64,000 bases of DNA from Cerasicoccus frondis (GCA_031296915.1 JAVDPC010000006.1:124001-188000); one strand, 5' to 3'; positions 46,456 through 56,054 are shown, counted from the first letter of the stretch. Numbers and translations: made by a program. Notes: generated by a model from the sequence alone, not told the origin.

Positions 46456-47700
46456 TTAGCCGGAAATGGATTCTGCGACCTTCGTGATGACGAGGTTGGC
46501 CTCTTCTTCGTTCAATCCCATATCCATGAGGTCGTCCGCTTCTACGCCGGCAAAGGCTTCGATGTTGTTCAGGCCATTGTCGACCAGAATCGCGGCGCGC
46601 GGCACCTGCAGGCCAGTGCGCTCGGCGAGGGTCAGGATCGCTTCCTGACGCTTTTCGTCGAAGCCCTGCTCCTGCACCTTGAGCTTGCCAATGTCGAGGC
46701 GCCAGCCAAGCAACTTTGAGGTGAGCTTGGCGTTCTGGCCGCGACGGCCAATGGCGATGGACAAATCCTCTTCATTGACCTCGAAGTAAATGCGGCGGTG
46801 CTCTTCGTCCATGCGAATGTTGCGCGGAATGGCCGGCTTGATGGCCTCCTGGAGCAGCGTGATTGGATCGGGATCATACTTGATGATGTCGATCTTCTCA
46901 CCGCCAAGCTCACGGACAATGCTCTTCACGCGGGCGCCGCGGGCGCCAACACAAGCCCCCACTGGATCAACCTTGGGGTCCGTGCTGTGAACAGCGAGCT
47001 TCGAGCGATAACCCGGCTCACGGGCCATGCCTTCGATGGTCACCGTGCCATCGGCAATCTCGGTGACTTCCAGCTCAAAGAGGCGGCGGACGAAATGCAA
47101 AGAAGCGCGGCTGAGGATCAGCTCTGGCCCACGGGGCGTCGTATCGATCTTCAAGAGCAGGCAGCGAATGCGCTCACCCGGCGCATAGTCTTCACCCGGG
47201 ACACGCTCGCGGGGGGGGAGGACCGCTTCGGCCTTACCGAGGTCGACGATCAGGTCGCCACGCTCGCGGCGACGAACCACTCCGGAGACAACATCACCGA
47301 CCTGATCCTTGTAATCGTCGAAAATACGCTCTTTCTCGAACTGGCGGATGCGCTGCATGATCGCCTGGCGGGCGGTTTGCGCGGCAATGCGGCCAAGGAA
47401 TGCGGGATCGACTTCACGGTAAACGGTGTCACCGATCTGAGCGTCTTTCTTATAAACCCCAGCCTTTTCGATGTGAATTTCACAAGCTGGATCGCTGACC
47501 GAGTCAACCACGGTCAATTCAGCCCACGCCTTCAGTGCGCCATTGCGGGGATTGATTTCCACCTTCAATTCCTGGCCGGCGTTCACGCCTCGCTGGGCGG
47601 CGTTGCGAATCGCCGAGGAAATAGTCTGAATCATGTCATCACGACTGATTCCCTTTTCCTTTTCCATGTATTCGAGGACTGACAGGATTTCGTTGCTCAT
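46456..47700 (-). CDS. nusA: Transcription termination/antitermination factor NusA
   Basis: This 414-residue protein has the NusA order: an N-terminal RNA-polymerase-binding domain (to about residue 125, with [20 protein letters not shown]), an S1 domain (about 130-200, [25 protein letters not shown]), and two KH domains ([22 protein letters not shown] and later [17 protein letters not shown]). The last segment, [18 protein letters not shown], resembles a short C-terminal helical module. No E. coli-type acidic repeats are seen. NusA controls pausing, termination and antitermination. The rimP gene that usually precedes it is absent here. A hairpin with a T-run lies 20 nt upstream of the ATG. 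Confidence 0.96.
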   Translation of the reverse strand: MSNEILSVLEYMEKEKGISRDDMIQTISSAIRNAAQRGVNAGQELKVEINPRNGALKAWAELTVVDSVSDPACEIHIEKAGVYKKDAQIGDTVYREVDPAFLGRIAAQTARQAIMQRIRQFEKERIFDDYKDQVGDVVSGVVRRRERGDLIVDLGKAEAVLPPRERVPGEDYAPGERIRCLLLKIDTTPRGPELILSRASLHFVRRLFELEVTEIADGTVTIEGMAREPGYRSKLAVHSTDPKVDPVGACVGARGARVKSIVRELGGEKIDIIKYDPDPITLLQEAIKPAIPRNIRMDEEHRRIYFEVNEEDLSIAIGRRGQNAKLTSKLLGWRLDIGKLKVQEQGFDEKRQEAILTLAERTGLQVPRAAILVDNGLNNIEAFAGVEADDLMDMGLNEEEANLVITKVAESISG

Positions 47701-47719
47701 TGTTGTGGGTTTTTAAAAT

Positions 47720-47743
47720 AAAAAAAAGTGGGCCGAGACCCAC
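47720..47743 (-). promoter_or_regulatory. Terminator-like hairpin in the nusA leader
   Basis: On the minus strand, 47743-47728 reads GTGGGTCTCGGCCCAC, a 6-bp stem with a CTCG loop. It is followed directly by eight T residues (47727-47720, continuing ATTTT). That is an intrinsic-terminator layout. It is only about 20 nt before the nusA start, and nothing on this strand upstream (to 47897) would need a terminator. It therefore probably sits in the leader of the nusA operon as an attenuator. Whether it stops transcription partially or responds to NusA level is not known. Confidence 0.55.
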
Positions 47744-47897
47744 CTATCGTTGGTTAGATAGTTGTTTTATGCAGTGATAATGAAAAGACCGCTCGTCTTG
47801 TCAAGACCTCTGGCGCCGTGTCTGCTGTATTATTACGCTTGCTGTTTCGACTCATTTGGAACAAAATGTCACACAATTCTTAAATCCACACAGACCT

Positions 47898-48152
47898 ATG
47901 AAGAAGATGCTACTCACCCTCACCGCCGTCGCAGGCATGTTGATCACCCTTGGTTGCGAAAGCACCGACACAACCAAGCCAACTGAAACCGCCAAGCCAA
48001 TCGGCGCTTCCAAACCCGTCGAGGACCTGTCCATGACGCCCAGCGAACGCCGCGTCATGCAGATGCAAGGACTCGACCAGGAATATGCCGCTGGCGGCAT
48101 GACTCCGGCCGAATACAACATGCGCCGTGAGCAAATAATCGAGATGTATTAA
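47898..48152 (+). CDS. Small predicted lipoprotein
   Basis: The ATG at 47898 opens MKKMLLTLTAVAGMLITLGC, a lipoprotein signal with the lipobox cysteine at residue 20. The mature part (65 residues) begins with a Thr/Lys/Pro-rich tether and ends in a helical segment (MTPSERRVMQMQGLDQEYAAGGMTPAEYNMRREQIIEMY). It looks like a short helix pair; I do not recognise the family. An in-frame start at 47856 is unlikely because it puts a hydrophilic leader before the signal. The gene diverges from nusA and precedes holB by 18 bp. Confidence 0.6.
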   Translation: MKKMLLTLTAVAGMLITLGCESTDTTKPTETAKPIGASKPVEDLSMTPSERRVMQMQGLDQEYAAGGMTPAEYNMRREQIIEMY

Positions 48153-48170
48153 TTTTCGCGCAGATTTTCG

Positions 48171-49118
48171 TTGGCGGAAGATACGGGATGCACTTCCCTA
48201 TCTTCCGTGACCGAATCCCTCGCCGAAAATAATCCACTCACTGTCTTAGGAGACGCATTCAATAATGGGCGTCTTGCACATGCGTTGTTGTTTCAAGGCG
48301 CAAGCCTTGAGACTCTAGACGATGCGTGTCGACATTTGGCGGGACGACTACTCAACACACAGGACTCGACGAATCATCCGGACTTTTTCAGCGTGCGACC
48401 GGCGAACAAAATGCGGCGCATCAGCACGGACGAAATTCGCGAGCTCAACCGTAACATACAGCAGACCTCCAACCAGGGGGGCGGCAAGGTCGCGGTCATC
48501 TTTGAGGCGGACCGCCTTCAGACTCAGGCAGCCAATGCCTTCCTCAAAACCCTGGAGGAGCCGCCAGCAGAAACCACGATCATCCTGCTCACGACTCGCC
48601 CCTACGATCTGCTCGCCACCATTCGCAGCCGCTGCCTGCTCGTCAACTTCCCCGCTGACCAGGACCGCATCCCCTCCCCCGACTGGAAGCAATGGCTCGC
48701 CGATTACGCAACGCTTTTGGAGCTTGCTGGCCGGGGCGCCAACCGCAGTTCGGCACCCGAGCTTATCCTCGGCGCTTATGGCCTCATTACCCGCTTTGTC
48801 GGAATCAAAAATGAACTCTCCGGCGCTGCCTGGAAGGAATTCAAACAAACGCTGCCCGAATCGATGACCGACGATCAAGTCGTCGCCATGGAAACCGGCT
48901 ACATGAAGAGCCTTCGCGGGCGCATGTTTTCCGAAATCGAAGAACAGACCCGCAACGCAGCCCTCCATACCGAGGACATTGGCAGCGCCGGTCGTCGACT
49001 CGACAGCGCCGTGCAACTCCTGGAAAAATCTGCCGGCTTACTCGAAGTCAACTTCCAGGAAGCCGCCGCCCTCGAATACTTCCTCCTCAGCAGCCTCCGC
49101 ATCTGGGCCCGCTCCTAG
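48171..49118 (+). CDS. holB: DNA polymerase III delta-prime-type subunit
   Basis: This 315-residue AAA+ clamp-loader-like protein opens with LTVLGDAFNNGRLAHALLFQG. It has no usable Walker A, as in delta prime, but retains the conserved AFLKTLEEPPAETTIILLTT segment and the SRC arginine sensor in IRSRCLLVNF near residue 155. A C-terminal helical collar follows. In the clamp loader this subunit stimulates opening of the beta clamp. The start is ambiguous: a TTG at 48171 or a GTG at 48207. It is separated from the converging ptsI by 15 bp. Confidence 0.8.
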   Translation: MAEDTGCTSLSSVTESLAENNPLTVLGDAFNNGRLAHALLFQGASLETLDDACRHLAGRLLNTQDSTNHPDFFSVRPANKMRRISTDEIRELNRNIQQTSNQGGGKVAVIFEADRLQTQAANAFLKTLEEPPAETTIILLTTRPYDLLATIRSRCLLVNFPADQDRIPSPDWKQWLADYATLLELAGRGANRSSAPELILGAYGLITRFVGIKNELSGAAWKEFKQTLPESMTDDQVVAMETGYMKSLRGRMFSEIEEQTRNAALHTEDIGSAGRRLDSAVQLLEKSAGLLEVNFQEAAALEYFLLSSLRIWARS

Positions 49119-49133
49119 CCAGCGTCCCGCTGG

Positions 49134-50906
49134 CTAGTCGACTTGCTCAAGGACGTCGCGCATCTGGGTTTCGTAGAACTTGGTCAGCTTGTTCTTGATC
49201 GCATGCGGATCGGTCAGCTTGAGGACTTCCTGGGCAAGTTTTTGGGAGTCAGACAGCTTCATCTTGCGAATGAGATATTTGATTTCCGGAAGGACGGCGC
49301 CAGTGGCGCTGATCTCATTGGCGCCCAGGCCGAATAGTAGCGGCACGTAAATGGGGTCACCCGCCATCTCACCGCAAATGCCAACGTGAACCTTATGGCG
49401 GTTGGCGGTTTCGATGATCATCTGAAGCGTCCGAATCACTGCCGGGTGGTTCGGCTCATAAAGGTGGGCGATGCGGTCATTGACACGATCCACGGCAAGC
49501 AGGTATTGGATCAAGTCATTCGTCCCGATGCTGAAAAATTGGCAATGCTCGGCGAGTATATCGCAGATGTAGGCAGCGCCGGGGATCTCGATCATCGCGC
49601 CGACCTCGATTTTTTCGTCGAATTTCTGCCCCCGCTGGCGGCATTCGGCTTTCGCTTCTTCCAAGAGCAGGTTCGCCGCAATCAACTCGTCAACCGTGCT
49701 GATCATGGGATACATGACCTTCACATTGCCCTCGGCGCTCGCTCGTAAGATCGCGCGCAGCTGGTCCTTAAACAGGTCCCGATGCTCAAGGCAGAAACGG
49801 ATCGCCCGGAACCCCATAAACGGGTTGTTCTCGTTTTGGATGAAATAGTCGGACAGGTGCTTATCACCACCCAGATCCAAGGTTCTCAGGATCACCGGAT
49901 GCGGGGCCAACATCTGGGCCACCTTGCTGTAGGCCTCATACTGGTCTTCCTCGTCGGGAAATGTGTCCTGCTGCATGAACAGGGCCTCTGTCCGGTAAAG
50001 CCCCACGCCTTCAGCGCCTCGCTCCAAGGCCGCATCACAGTCTTCCGGCCCACCGATATTGGCGCCTACTTCGAGCAGATGCCCATCCGCAGTCTTGGCT
50101 GGCAAAAGGGCCGAAGTCTCAAAGACCCGCTGAATATTCTGACGTTCGCTCTTGAGTTCGCCGTAGCGAAATAAGGTCTCCTCGGATGGGTTAATGATGA
50201 CCACGCCATCATAGCCATCGATGAGAATGTAGTCGTCGTTGTTCAGCTTCTCGGACGCATTGTGCAACCCGACCACCGCCGGCACGCCCAATGAGCGCGA
50301 CATGATCACCGCGTGACTCGTCCGGCTGCCGGAATCCGTCACCACGCCGAGGATCTTCTGCTTGTCAAAACTGGCGGCCTCCGAAGGCGTGATATCCTCC
50401 GAAACAATGATGCGCTCCGAAACCAACTCCATCAGGTTCCGCTGGGTCTGCCCCAAGAGGATTTGCAGCACGCGGCGCGAGACATCTTCAATGTCCTTAA
50501 CGCGCTCCTTCAAGTAGTCATCCTGGAGGGCTTCAAACGCTTCGATAAAGCGATTACTGACTTCGCGAAAACAGTACTCAACGTTGTAAGCAGTATCCTC
50601 CATTTCGCGGAGGGTTTCCTCGATCAAGGCACGGTCTTCAAGCACCATGATATGGGCGTCAAAAATGCGTGCTTCATTCTCACCCAAACGGCTGGAAATC
50701 TCGTGTCGAATTTCCGCAATTTGACGCCGGGCTTCGAGCAGCGCTTTTTCAAAACGCTCTTTTTCGTGCTCCAGTTGCTTCTCCGGAATTTCGTATACAG
50801 GAATTTCTAACTCCTTCTGCAAGATCACGAAAGCCAAGCCATGCGCGACTCCTGGAGAGGCGGCAATACCGTCCAAGACGATCTCTTTTGGCTTATCGGA
50901 ATCCAT
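49134..50906 (-). CDS. ptsI: Phosphoenolpyruvate-protein phosphotransferase (enzyme I)
   Basis: The 590-residue protein matches PTS enzyme I. It has an N-terminal phosphohistidine domain, with the active-site His in GSRTSHAVIMSRSLG near residue 196. The PEP-utilising barrel follows, with GVGLYRTEALFM near 300, FSIGTNDLIQYLLAVDR near 465, and the C-terminal catalytic Cys in VGICGEMAGDP near 510. It accepts phosphate from PEP and passes it to HPr. No HPr gene or sugar-specific EII is visible. It may therefore act mainly in regulation; that is inference. No Shine-Dalgarno sequence is seen before the ATG at 50906. Confidence 0.93.
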   Translation of the reverse strand: MDSDKPKEIVLDGIAASPGVAHGLAFVILQKELEIPVYEIPEKQLEHEKERFEKALLEARRQIAEIRHEISSRLGENEARIFDAHIMVLEDRALIEETLREMEDTAYNVEYCFREVSNRFIEAFEALQDDYLKERVKDIEDVSRRVLQILLGQTQRNLMELVSERIIVSEDITPSEAASFDKQKILGVVTDSGSRTSHAVIMSRSLGVPAVVGLHNASEKLNNDDYILIDGYDGVVIINPSEETLFRYGELKSERQNIQRVFETSALLPAKTADGHLLEVGANIGGPEDCDAALERGAEGVGLYRTEALFMQQDTFPDEEDQYEAYSKVAQMLAPHPVILRTLDLGGDKHLSDYFIQNENNPFMGFRAIRFCLEHRDLFKDQLRAILRASAEGNVKVMYPMISTVDELIAANLLLEEAKAECRQRGQKFDEKIEVGAMIEIPGAAYICDILAEHCQFFSIGTNDLIQYLLAVDRVNDRIAHLYEPNHPAVIRTLQMIIETANRHKVHVGICGEMAGDPIYVPLLFGLGANEISATGAVLPEIKYLIRKMKLSDSQKLAQEVLKLTDPHAIKNKLTKFYETQMRDVLEQVD

Positions 50907-51032
50907 TCAATCAGAAGTTACAGGGGGGCAGCACTTCAGTGCGTGATTCTTAGAAGATTGAGCTCAAGCACGATACAGGCAAGATAAATCCGTTCAGCCA
51001 AAACCGCCCCATTTTCGCGCCGATGCCTGCAC

Positions 51033-51917
51033 CTAAATCACAGTGGTCTTTTCGCAAAAAACGGACTCCCCCAGAGCCTCTTTTATCGTCGAAATGATGG
51101 CTTCTGGATCGTCCTTTTCCTCCAGCCAAACGAAGCACGAGCTGCCGCTGCCGCTCATCAGGCAGCGGGCATTGTGTCGCTCCCGGATCAAGTCCAACAC
51201 GGCTGGCAACGCGAGGTATTTCTCAAACGCGGCATCCTGCATGTTGTTGAACAACGGGACCTTATGAATCTCCGGGCCTGCCTGCCAATCACTTAACAGC
51301 TTCTCAGCGTCCGTTGGCGCGCAGTACCAGCAGCCCTTTGCCTTCATTTGGCCGTAGGCCCATCCGGTTTCGACACCAAAAGAAGGCTTAAACAAGATCA
51401 CTTTTTGCCCCTTGAGCGAAGCCTCCGCGGCAGTGCTTAAGGACTCCAGCCGCTCTCCCCTCCCCCTCATTATTACTGGTTTTTTCGCCAGAAAGAGCGG
51501 ACAATCCGAGCCCAATTCGGCCGAGAGCTCGATCAGTTCAGCGTTGGGCAATGGATCTCCGCAGAGTGAATTCAATGCCGCCAATACCGTCGAGGCATTG
51601 CTGCTGCCCCCACCCAAGCCAGCTCCTGCTGGTATGCGCTTATCCAGGTGGATATGCACACCGCCAGCAAAGTCATGTCGCTGCCGAAACGCCGCCACCG
51701 CCTTCAATGCAAGGTTGGAGCCATCGGTGGGCACGCCGGGGAAGTCACAGGCAAGCGTATCCGCCTGCGCATTCGGCTCTAATGTGACTGTTACCTCATC
51801 GCCAAAGGCGACCGGCGCCACCAGGCTGACTAAGTCGTGGAAACCGTCCTCGCGCACGCCAGTAATCGCGAGCACGAGATTGATCTTGGCGGGAGATGCC
51901 AGCGTGAGGCTTGCCAT
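51033..51917 (-). CDS. ispE: 4-diphosphocytidyl-2-C-methyl-D-erythritol kinase
   Basis: This 294-residue GHMP kinase opens with LASPAKINLVLAITGVREDGFHDL, the substrate-binding Lys and Asn motif of IspE. The GHMP ATP-binding loop is PAGAGLGGGSSNAS near residue 95. The third motif, MSGSGSSCFVWLE, lies near residue 253. It phosphorylates CDP-methylerythritol in the non-mevalonate isoprenoid pathway, so it could feed farnesyl diphosphate for the hpn genes at 9.6-13.9 kb. It follows prfA by 6 bp on the same strand and was probably co-transcribed with it. Confidence 0.94.
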   Translation of the reverse strand: MASLTLASPAKINLVLAITGVREDGFHDLVSLVAPVAFGDEVTVTLEPNAQADTLACDFPGVPTDGSNLALKAVAAFRQRHDFAGGVHIHLDKRIPAGAGLGGGSSNASTVLAALNSLCGDPLPNAELIELSAELGSDCPLFLAKKPVIMRGRGERLESLSTAAEASLKGQKVILFKPSFGVETGWAYGQMKAKGCWYCAPTDAEKLLSDWQAGPEIHKVPLFNNMQDAAFEKYLALPAVLDLIRERHNARCLMSGSGSSCFVWLEEKDDPEAIISTIKEALGESVFCEKTTVI

Positions 51918-51923
51918 GGGACC

Positions 51924-53021
51924 TTACTTCGCCCCCACTCCTGCGCTCAACAACGCCTCCAGGCGGGCCGCAGTATCGGCTCGGGTCAGCGCCTCGATGA
52001 TTTCATCCAAGTCGCCATCCATCACGTAATTCAAGCTGTGAACGGTCAGACCAATGCGGTGATCCGTCAGGCGACCCTGTGGAAAATTATACGTGCGAAT
52101 GCGCTCGGAACGGTCTCCGGTGCCCACTTGACTGCGTCGGTGCTGGGCGTATTTTTCCGCCTCTTCCTTCTGCTTTTGCTCCAGTAGTCGAGAGCGCAAC
52201 ACCTTGAGCGCCTTGGCCCGGTTTTTAATCTGCGAACGTTCGTCTGCGCAGTAAACCATGATGCCCGTTGGCAAGTGAGTCAGCTGCACGGCGGACTCCG
52301 TCTTGTTCACGTGCTGACCGCCAGCGCCACTCGCGCGGCACGTCGTGATGTCCAAGTCTTCGGGGCGGATTTCCACGTCGACTTCTTCAGCTTCCGGCAG
52401 AACCGCCACCGTGGCCGTCGAGGTGTGGATGCGACCTTGCGATTCCGTCTCCGGCACGCGTTGCACACGGTGAACCCCGCTCTCATACTTCAGCTTCTTG
52501 TAGACATCTTCACCGGTAATGAGGAAGGCGACTTCGCGGAATCCACCCACGTCGGACTCATTCATCCCCATCGCCTCAATACGCCACCCCATGCGATCAG
52601 CGTAGCGCGTGTACATGCGGTAAAGATCGCCGGCGAAAATGTTGGCTTCATCTCCCCCTGCGCCACCGCGAATTTCGACGATGGTGTTGCGCGAGTCGGT
52701 CGGATCTGGCGGCAGCATGGCCACCAGGAGCTCCTGCTTGTAGGGCTCGTGATTCTGCTCAGACGCGGCAATTTCCTCCCTGGCCATCTCTCTGAGTTCT
52801 TCATCGAGAGAGTCGTCATCCGCCATGGCCTGATTCTCCTCAAGCTCGCGTTCAAGCTTGGCGAGGCGGTCATAAAGCCGGATCAAATTACTGATGTGGG
52901 TGTGCTCGCGGGAGATATCAGTCGCCCGTCGCTGGTCCGAGAAAAAGTCAGGCTGCGCCATGAGCTCGTCGAGTTCGGCGCGCCTTTTGCGAAATGGTTC
53001 AATGTCGGGGATGCCTTCCAT
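51924..53021 (-). CDS. prfA: Peptide chain release factor 1
   Basis: From the ATG at 53021 the protein is 365 residues. AAGGA about nine bases before that ATG supports it over the upstream ATG at 53066. The catalytic GGQ is in [18 protein letters not shown] near residue 233. The RF1-type C-terminal [26 protein letters not shown] is present. The late phrase [10 protein letters not shown] is typical of RF1 rather than RF2. It releases completed peptides at UAA and UAG. A glutamine methyltransferase (prmC) is not next to it. It is followed by ispE after 6 bp. Confidence 0.95.
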   Translation of the reverse strand: MEGIPDIEPFRKRRAELDELMAQPDFFSDQRRATDISREHTHISNLIRLYDRLAKLERELEENQAMADDDSLDEELREMAREEIAASEQNHEPYKQELLVAMLPPDPTDSRNTIVEIRGGAGGDEANIFAGDLYRMYTRYADRMGWRIEAMGMNESDVGGFREVAFLITGEDVYKKLKYESGVHRVQRVPETESQGRIHTSTATVAVLPEAEEVDVEIRPEDLDITTCRASGAGGQHVNKTESAVQLTHLPTGIMVYCADERSQIKNRAKALKVLRSRLLEQKQKEEAEKYAQHRRSQVGTGDRSERIRTYNFPQGRLTDHRIGLTVHSLNYVMDGDLDEIIEALTRADTAARLEALLSAGVGAK

Positions 53022-53094
53022 AGTCGTATGTCCTTGCCTTGGGCAAAGCGGGAGAAACAAGCGCATTGCACTTCAATTAGCAAGATATTCCGCA

Positions 53095-53937
53095 TCAGCT
53101 TTCACTGGGCGATTCGCCAACCTCTCCATCGACCTCGCCCGCGATCGCCACCCCCAGGAACAGCATCTGCGTTGAATAATAGATCCAGAGCAGAAAGATC
53201 ACCAAGGTGTTCGCCGCCCCGTATGCAGAGGCAATTTCACTGCGGCTCAGGTAGACATTAACCAGCAAACGGCCGATCTCGAAGGCGAGCAAAACGAACA
53301 AGCTGCCAATCCAAACCGCCTTCCAACTCGGTGAATGCACCGGCAACAACCGCATAATGGCGGCCACTGCGAAGAACACCAATCCCGCATTGATGGCGCT
53401 GATTACGTAGTCCGCCCAATGCGCATTCTCCGGCAATAATATGGAGATAAATTTCGGCGCCATCGCCGTCACCATAATCCCCGCAACCAACACCAGGCCG
53501 GCAGCCAACGTGAAAACAAAGGCGTTGAGGCGCCCCAGCAAGCTGCGTCTGACCGCTTGGCGCATGTCCTTGCTCTTAATGTGCAACAGCCGGTTAACGC
53601 TGATCCGCAGCCGAACGAAAATCAATGTAGCCGCCCAGAATAACGTCACCCCGGAAACCACCGCCAAAAACCAGCCCTGTTTCTCGAAGGCGTCTGGTTT
53701 CACCAATTTAATAAGCGAGGCCGCTTCGTCCTGCGACATAAAGCTCTGCATCCAACTCGTGGCAGCCTCACGCGCGCCAGCCTCTCCCAAAAATTCCCCG
53801 GCAATCATCAAGGCAAAGACAATCAGCGGGGCTGAAGAAAAAAGCATATAAAACGACAAAGACGCCGACAGCCCAAAACCGTCTGCGTTCATCCAACGCG
53901 ACACGACCTTAAGCAGGAACTTTCCCCAGGTTTTCAC
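53095..53937 (-). CDS. YihY/BrkB-family membrane protein
   Basis: The 280-residue protein has about six transmembrane helices and the YihY/BrkB opening: a basic start, then NADGFGLSASLSFYMLFSSAPLIVFAL near residue 20. Later helical segments include AVSGVTLFWAATLIFVRLRISVNRL near residue 98, and the conserved YGAANTLVIFLLWIYYSTQMLFLGVAIA lies near residue 245. Members were once called ribonuclease BN by mistake; the function in the inner membrane is not settled. It lies upstream of prfA on the same strand with a 73-bp gap. The repeat-rich non-coding stretch begins behind its start. Confidence 0.85.
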   Translation of the reverse strand: MKTWGKFLLKVVSRWMNADGFGLSASLSFYMLFSSAPLIVFALMIAGEFLGEAGAREAATSWMQSFMSQDEAASLIKLVKPDAFEKQGWFLAVVSGVTLFWAATLIFVRLRISVNRLLHIKSKDMRQAVRRSLLGRLNAFVFTLAAGLVLVAGIMVTAMAPKFISILLPENAHWADYVISAINAGLVFFAVAAIMRLLPVHSPSWKAVWIGSLFVLLAFEIGRLLVNVYLSRSEIASAYGAANTLVIFLLWIYYSTQMLFLGVAIAGEVDGEVGESPSES

Positions 53938-55163
53938 TGCCGACTAACGTGCGCGATTCACAAGCGGGAGCAAGCTCCGATCACGAGGGCAAAGCGCCTG
54001 CCGAGGCCGGGGGGGGGGGGAAACCGCCGTAATTGTTTATCAAAGAACATTGCCCTACCCGCCCGCTCGCCGGGACGAGGCGCAGGTGGGGCGCAGGCGG
54101 CTCAGGGGCTGCCTACCGGAGCGGCGGATAACTCCGTCGCTCACACGTCGACGCGGCGCTGACCAGGCTGGCATAGGGCGTCGTGCAAAGAGTGGATCGG
54201 ACAAAGCCTAGGCGTCGCGAAGCTGGTTGCTGTCACCAAGCCAGTCCGCGAATGAGCCCGTCTGCCCGTCACGCAATGCACGCGGCCCGAATGGCCTCGC
54301 ATGGCGTCGACTGGGATACCTCAGCCAACGTGCCGTTGGATCCTGAGTTTGCCGCAATGCAGCAAAGGCGAAATTGATGGGAGTGTGGTGCATGGTAAAG
54401 TTAGTTAGAAAGAGTTAGTAATGTGGGGAAGGTGAGTAATGTGAGTAAGGTTTTTGGGAGGTGCGTTGGCCGTAGCATAGGCGTCCCGCCTGTGCCCTGA
54501 CTCCATCTAACCGAAACAACACAGGCGGAACGCCTGTGCTACGGCCAATGCGGGACGCCTGCGCTACGGCGATGCGGGACGCTTGTGCGACTGAGGCACG
54601 GCGCTTGGATCGGTGATCAATAACACACTAATCAAAAGACGCAGTGCGCCAAACAAAAAGTGAACGCACGAGCATTTTATTAGTGAGTAGCTTTCCCTAA
54701 TAATCCGCGCTGGGCATCAACGACTTATGCACGCAAGAATGGGCGTTCCAATCAACTGCTGCTCATGCAACCAGCGCGTGTTCACACATTCTGTTCCCTG
54801 GCCCAAGCGCGCGCTAAAACCTCCGAGGTGAGCTCCCAAGTCAGGCATTGAGTTTTTAGACGCGTTGCAGGGCGCTTTAAAGGTGAACTGATGGACGACG
54901 CCAACATAGGCGTGAGCCATTCACCCGCGCCAAAAACCTGAGGAAATACCCTCTCCTACGGGAAAACGCGTCTGCGTCATTAAACGCAAGAAAACCAAAT
55001 AAAAAAGCATATAAAAAGATGCAAACATTCGGGAAACCTGCCATAATTGAGAAAGAATCTCAGTATCGACAGGGTGGGTCTACTACTTAAGCAACTGCCC
55101 ATCCGTTGGTTAGGGAATACCGACACAAAGCAGTTGGCGCATTAGCGCCATTAAGAAAAATTC
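53938..55163. other. 1.2-kb repeat-rich gap with a GC-rich block
   Basis: No convincing protein gene is found. A run of twelve G at 54009-54020 is followed by a very GC-rich block to about 54370. That block holds only a 64-codon frame (54183-54377), without a ribosome-binding site. At 54405-54450 short direct repeats of the GTGAGTAATGTGAG kind occur. The REP-like hairpin repeat at 54466-54593 is listed separately. From about 54990 the DNA turns AT-rich. A small perfect hairpin (TGGCGC-ATTA-GCGCCA, 55135-55150) lies 13 bp before the pseudopilin start. No tRNA, SRP RNA or tmRNA motif was recognised. Confidence 0.5.
54466..54593. repeat. REP-like inverted and direct repeats
   Basis: The left arm at 54466-54495 (starting TTGGCCGTAGCATAGGCGTC) pairs with a right arm at 54520-54548 that is its reverse complement with two mismatches in about 29 bases. 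The loop is about 24 bases. Two more partial copies of the unit GCGGGACGCCTG-CGCTACGGC follow directly: GCGGGACGCCTGCGCTACGGC-type sequence at 54550-54570 and a decayed copy from 54574. The unit has no coding potential. It resembles the short palindromic repeats dispersed in many bacterial genomes. Confidence 0.65.
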
Positions 55164-56054
55164 ATGATAAACGAAACTACTCGCTACACTTCCGATGCGA
55201 ATCGCAACCGCGCCTGGCGTCGAAAGGCCTTCACACTGACTGAACTATTAGTTGTCATAGCCATCATCGGCGTCCTGGCGTCGATTGTCGTTCCAGTTGT
55301 TGGCAATGTGCGCCAAAATGCTTACCAGACCAAAGAAGTCTCGGCAGCGCGTTTTCTCATGCAGGCCTACATGATGGCCTCTAACGAAGCGAACCATGGA
55401 ATCCTCATTCCTGGTCGCGCCAAGTACAATGAGCATACTGGAGAAGGGGTAGTTACTGGATATGATGAAGCAGGCAATCCACTGAGTCCCTATCAGGCCA
55501 GCATTTGGTCTCACCGTGTCCGTCCCTACTTGGGCGACCGATTCCTCGAAACGCTATTCATCAATAAACAGGAAGAATACTGGGAGCGTATTTCCAAGAG
55601 TGGAAACTACGATGTGCTTGCCCGGTACAATACAACGTTTGGTCATAACGAGCGCTACATCGGCGGCGGCACATATTATGAATTCGAGCAGGATCGCCCA
55701 ATCAATGTGCTAAGCCAGGCGATTGACCCGACGAGCCTCATCGTATTTGTCAGCGCAACCAACCACTCCCCCGCCCCTTCCATCTACGACAATGCAGGCT
55801 TCTGGCGGGTCGATGCGCCGGAAGGTGGCAACTGGGTTAACGCCGGAAGTCTCAGCGGACCAAAAGACGATGAAGAAGCCCTCGATCCGCGCTATGGCTT
55901 CATTGCCTACCGCTATAACCTGAAGGCAGTCGTCGCTTTTCTGGATGGTCACGTGGAGTTAATGGGCTTCAACGATCTCAGGGATATGCGCCTTTGGTCC
56001 AACGAAGCGCGAAAGCAAAACAACCAGAATTACAGCCCGGGCTATATGGAATGA
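55164..56054 (+). CDS. Type II secretion-like pseudopilin (H-X9-DG family)
   Basis: The 296-residue protein has a basic leader, then KAFTLTELLVVIAIIGVLASIVVPVV near residue 20, an orthodox prepilin helix with Glu at position 5; the base before F is Ala rather than the usual Gly. The rest is a beta-rich domain. Its end, YNLKAVVAFLDGHVELM, fits the H-X9-DG motif of a pilin family abundant in Planctomycetes and Verrucomicrobia, except that Tyr replaces His. These proteins are thought to be processed and exported with a type II or pilus system. It leads a cluster of exported proteins. Confidence 0.8.
   Translation: MINETTRYTSDANRNRAWRRKAFTLTELLVVIAIIGVLASIVVPVVGNVRQNAYQTKEVSAARFLMQAYMMASNEANHGILIPGRAKYNEHTGEGVVTGYDEAGNPLSPYQASIWSHRVRPYLGDRFLETLFINKQEEYWERISKSGNYDVLARYNTTFGHNERYIGGGTYYEFEQDRPINVLSQAIDPTSLIVFVSATNHSPAPSIYDNAGFWRVDAPEGGNWVNAGSLSGPKDDEEALDPRYGFIAYRYNLKAVVAFLDGHVELMGFNDLRDMRLWSNEARKQNNQNYSPGYME

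Noticed and set aside
46798..47682. 294-codon plus-strand frame opposite nusA
   Set aside because: It is antisense to clear NusA sequence and has no recognisable domain.
54183..54377. 64-codon frame in the GC-rich block
   Set aside because: No ribosome-binding site, low-complexity composition, and no match to any domain I know.
54717..54920. 67-codon minus-strand frame in the repeat-rich gap
   Set aside because: Isolated, no ribosome-binding site, and no recognisable protein features.
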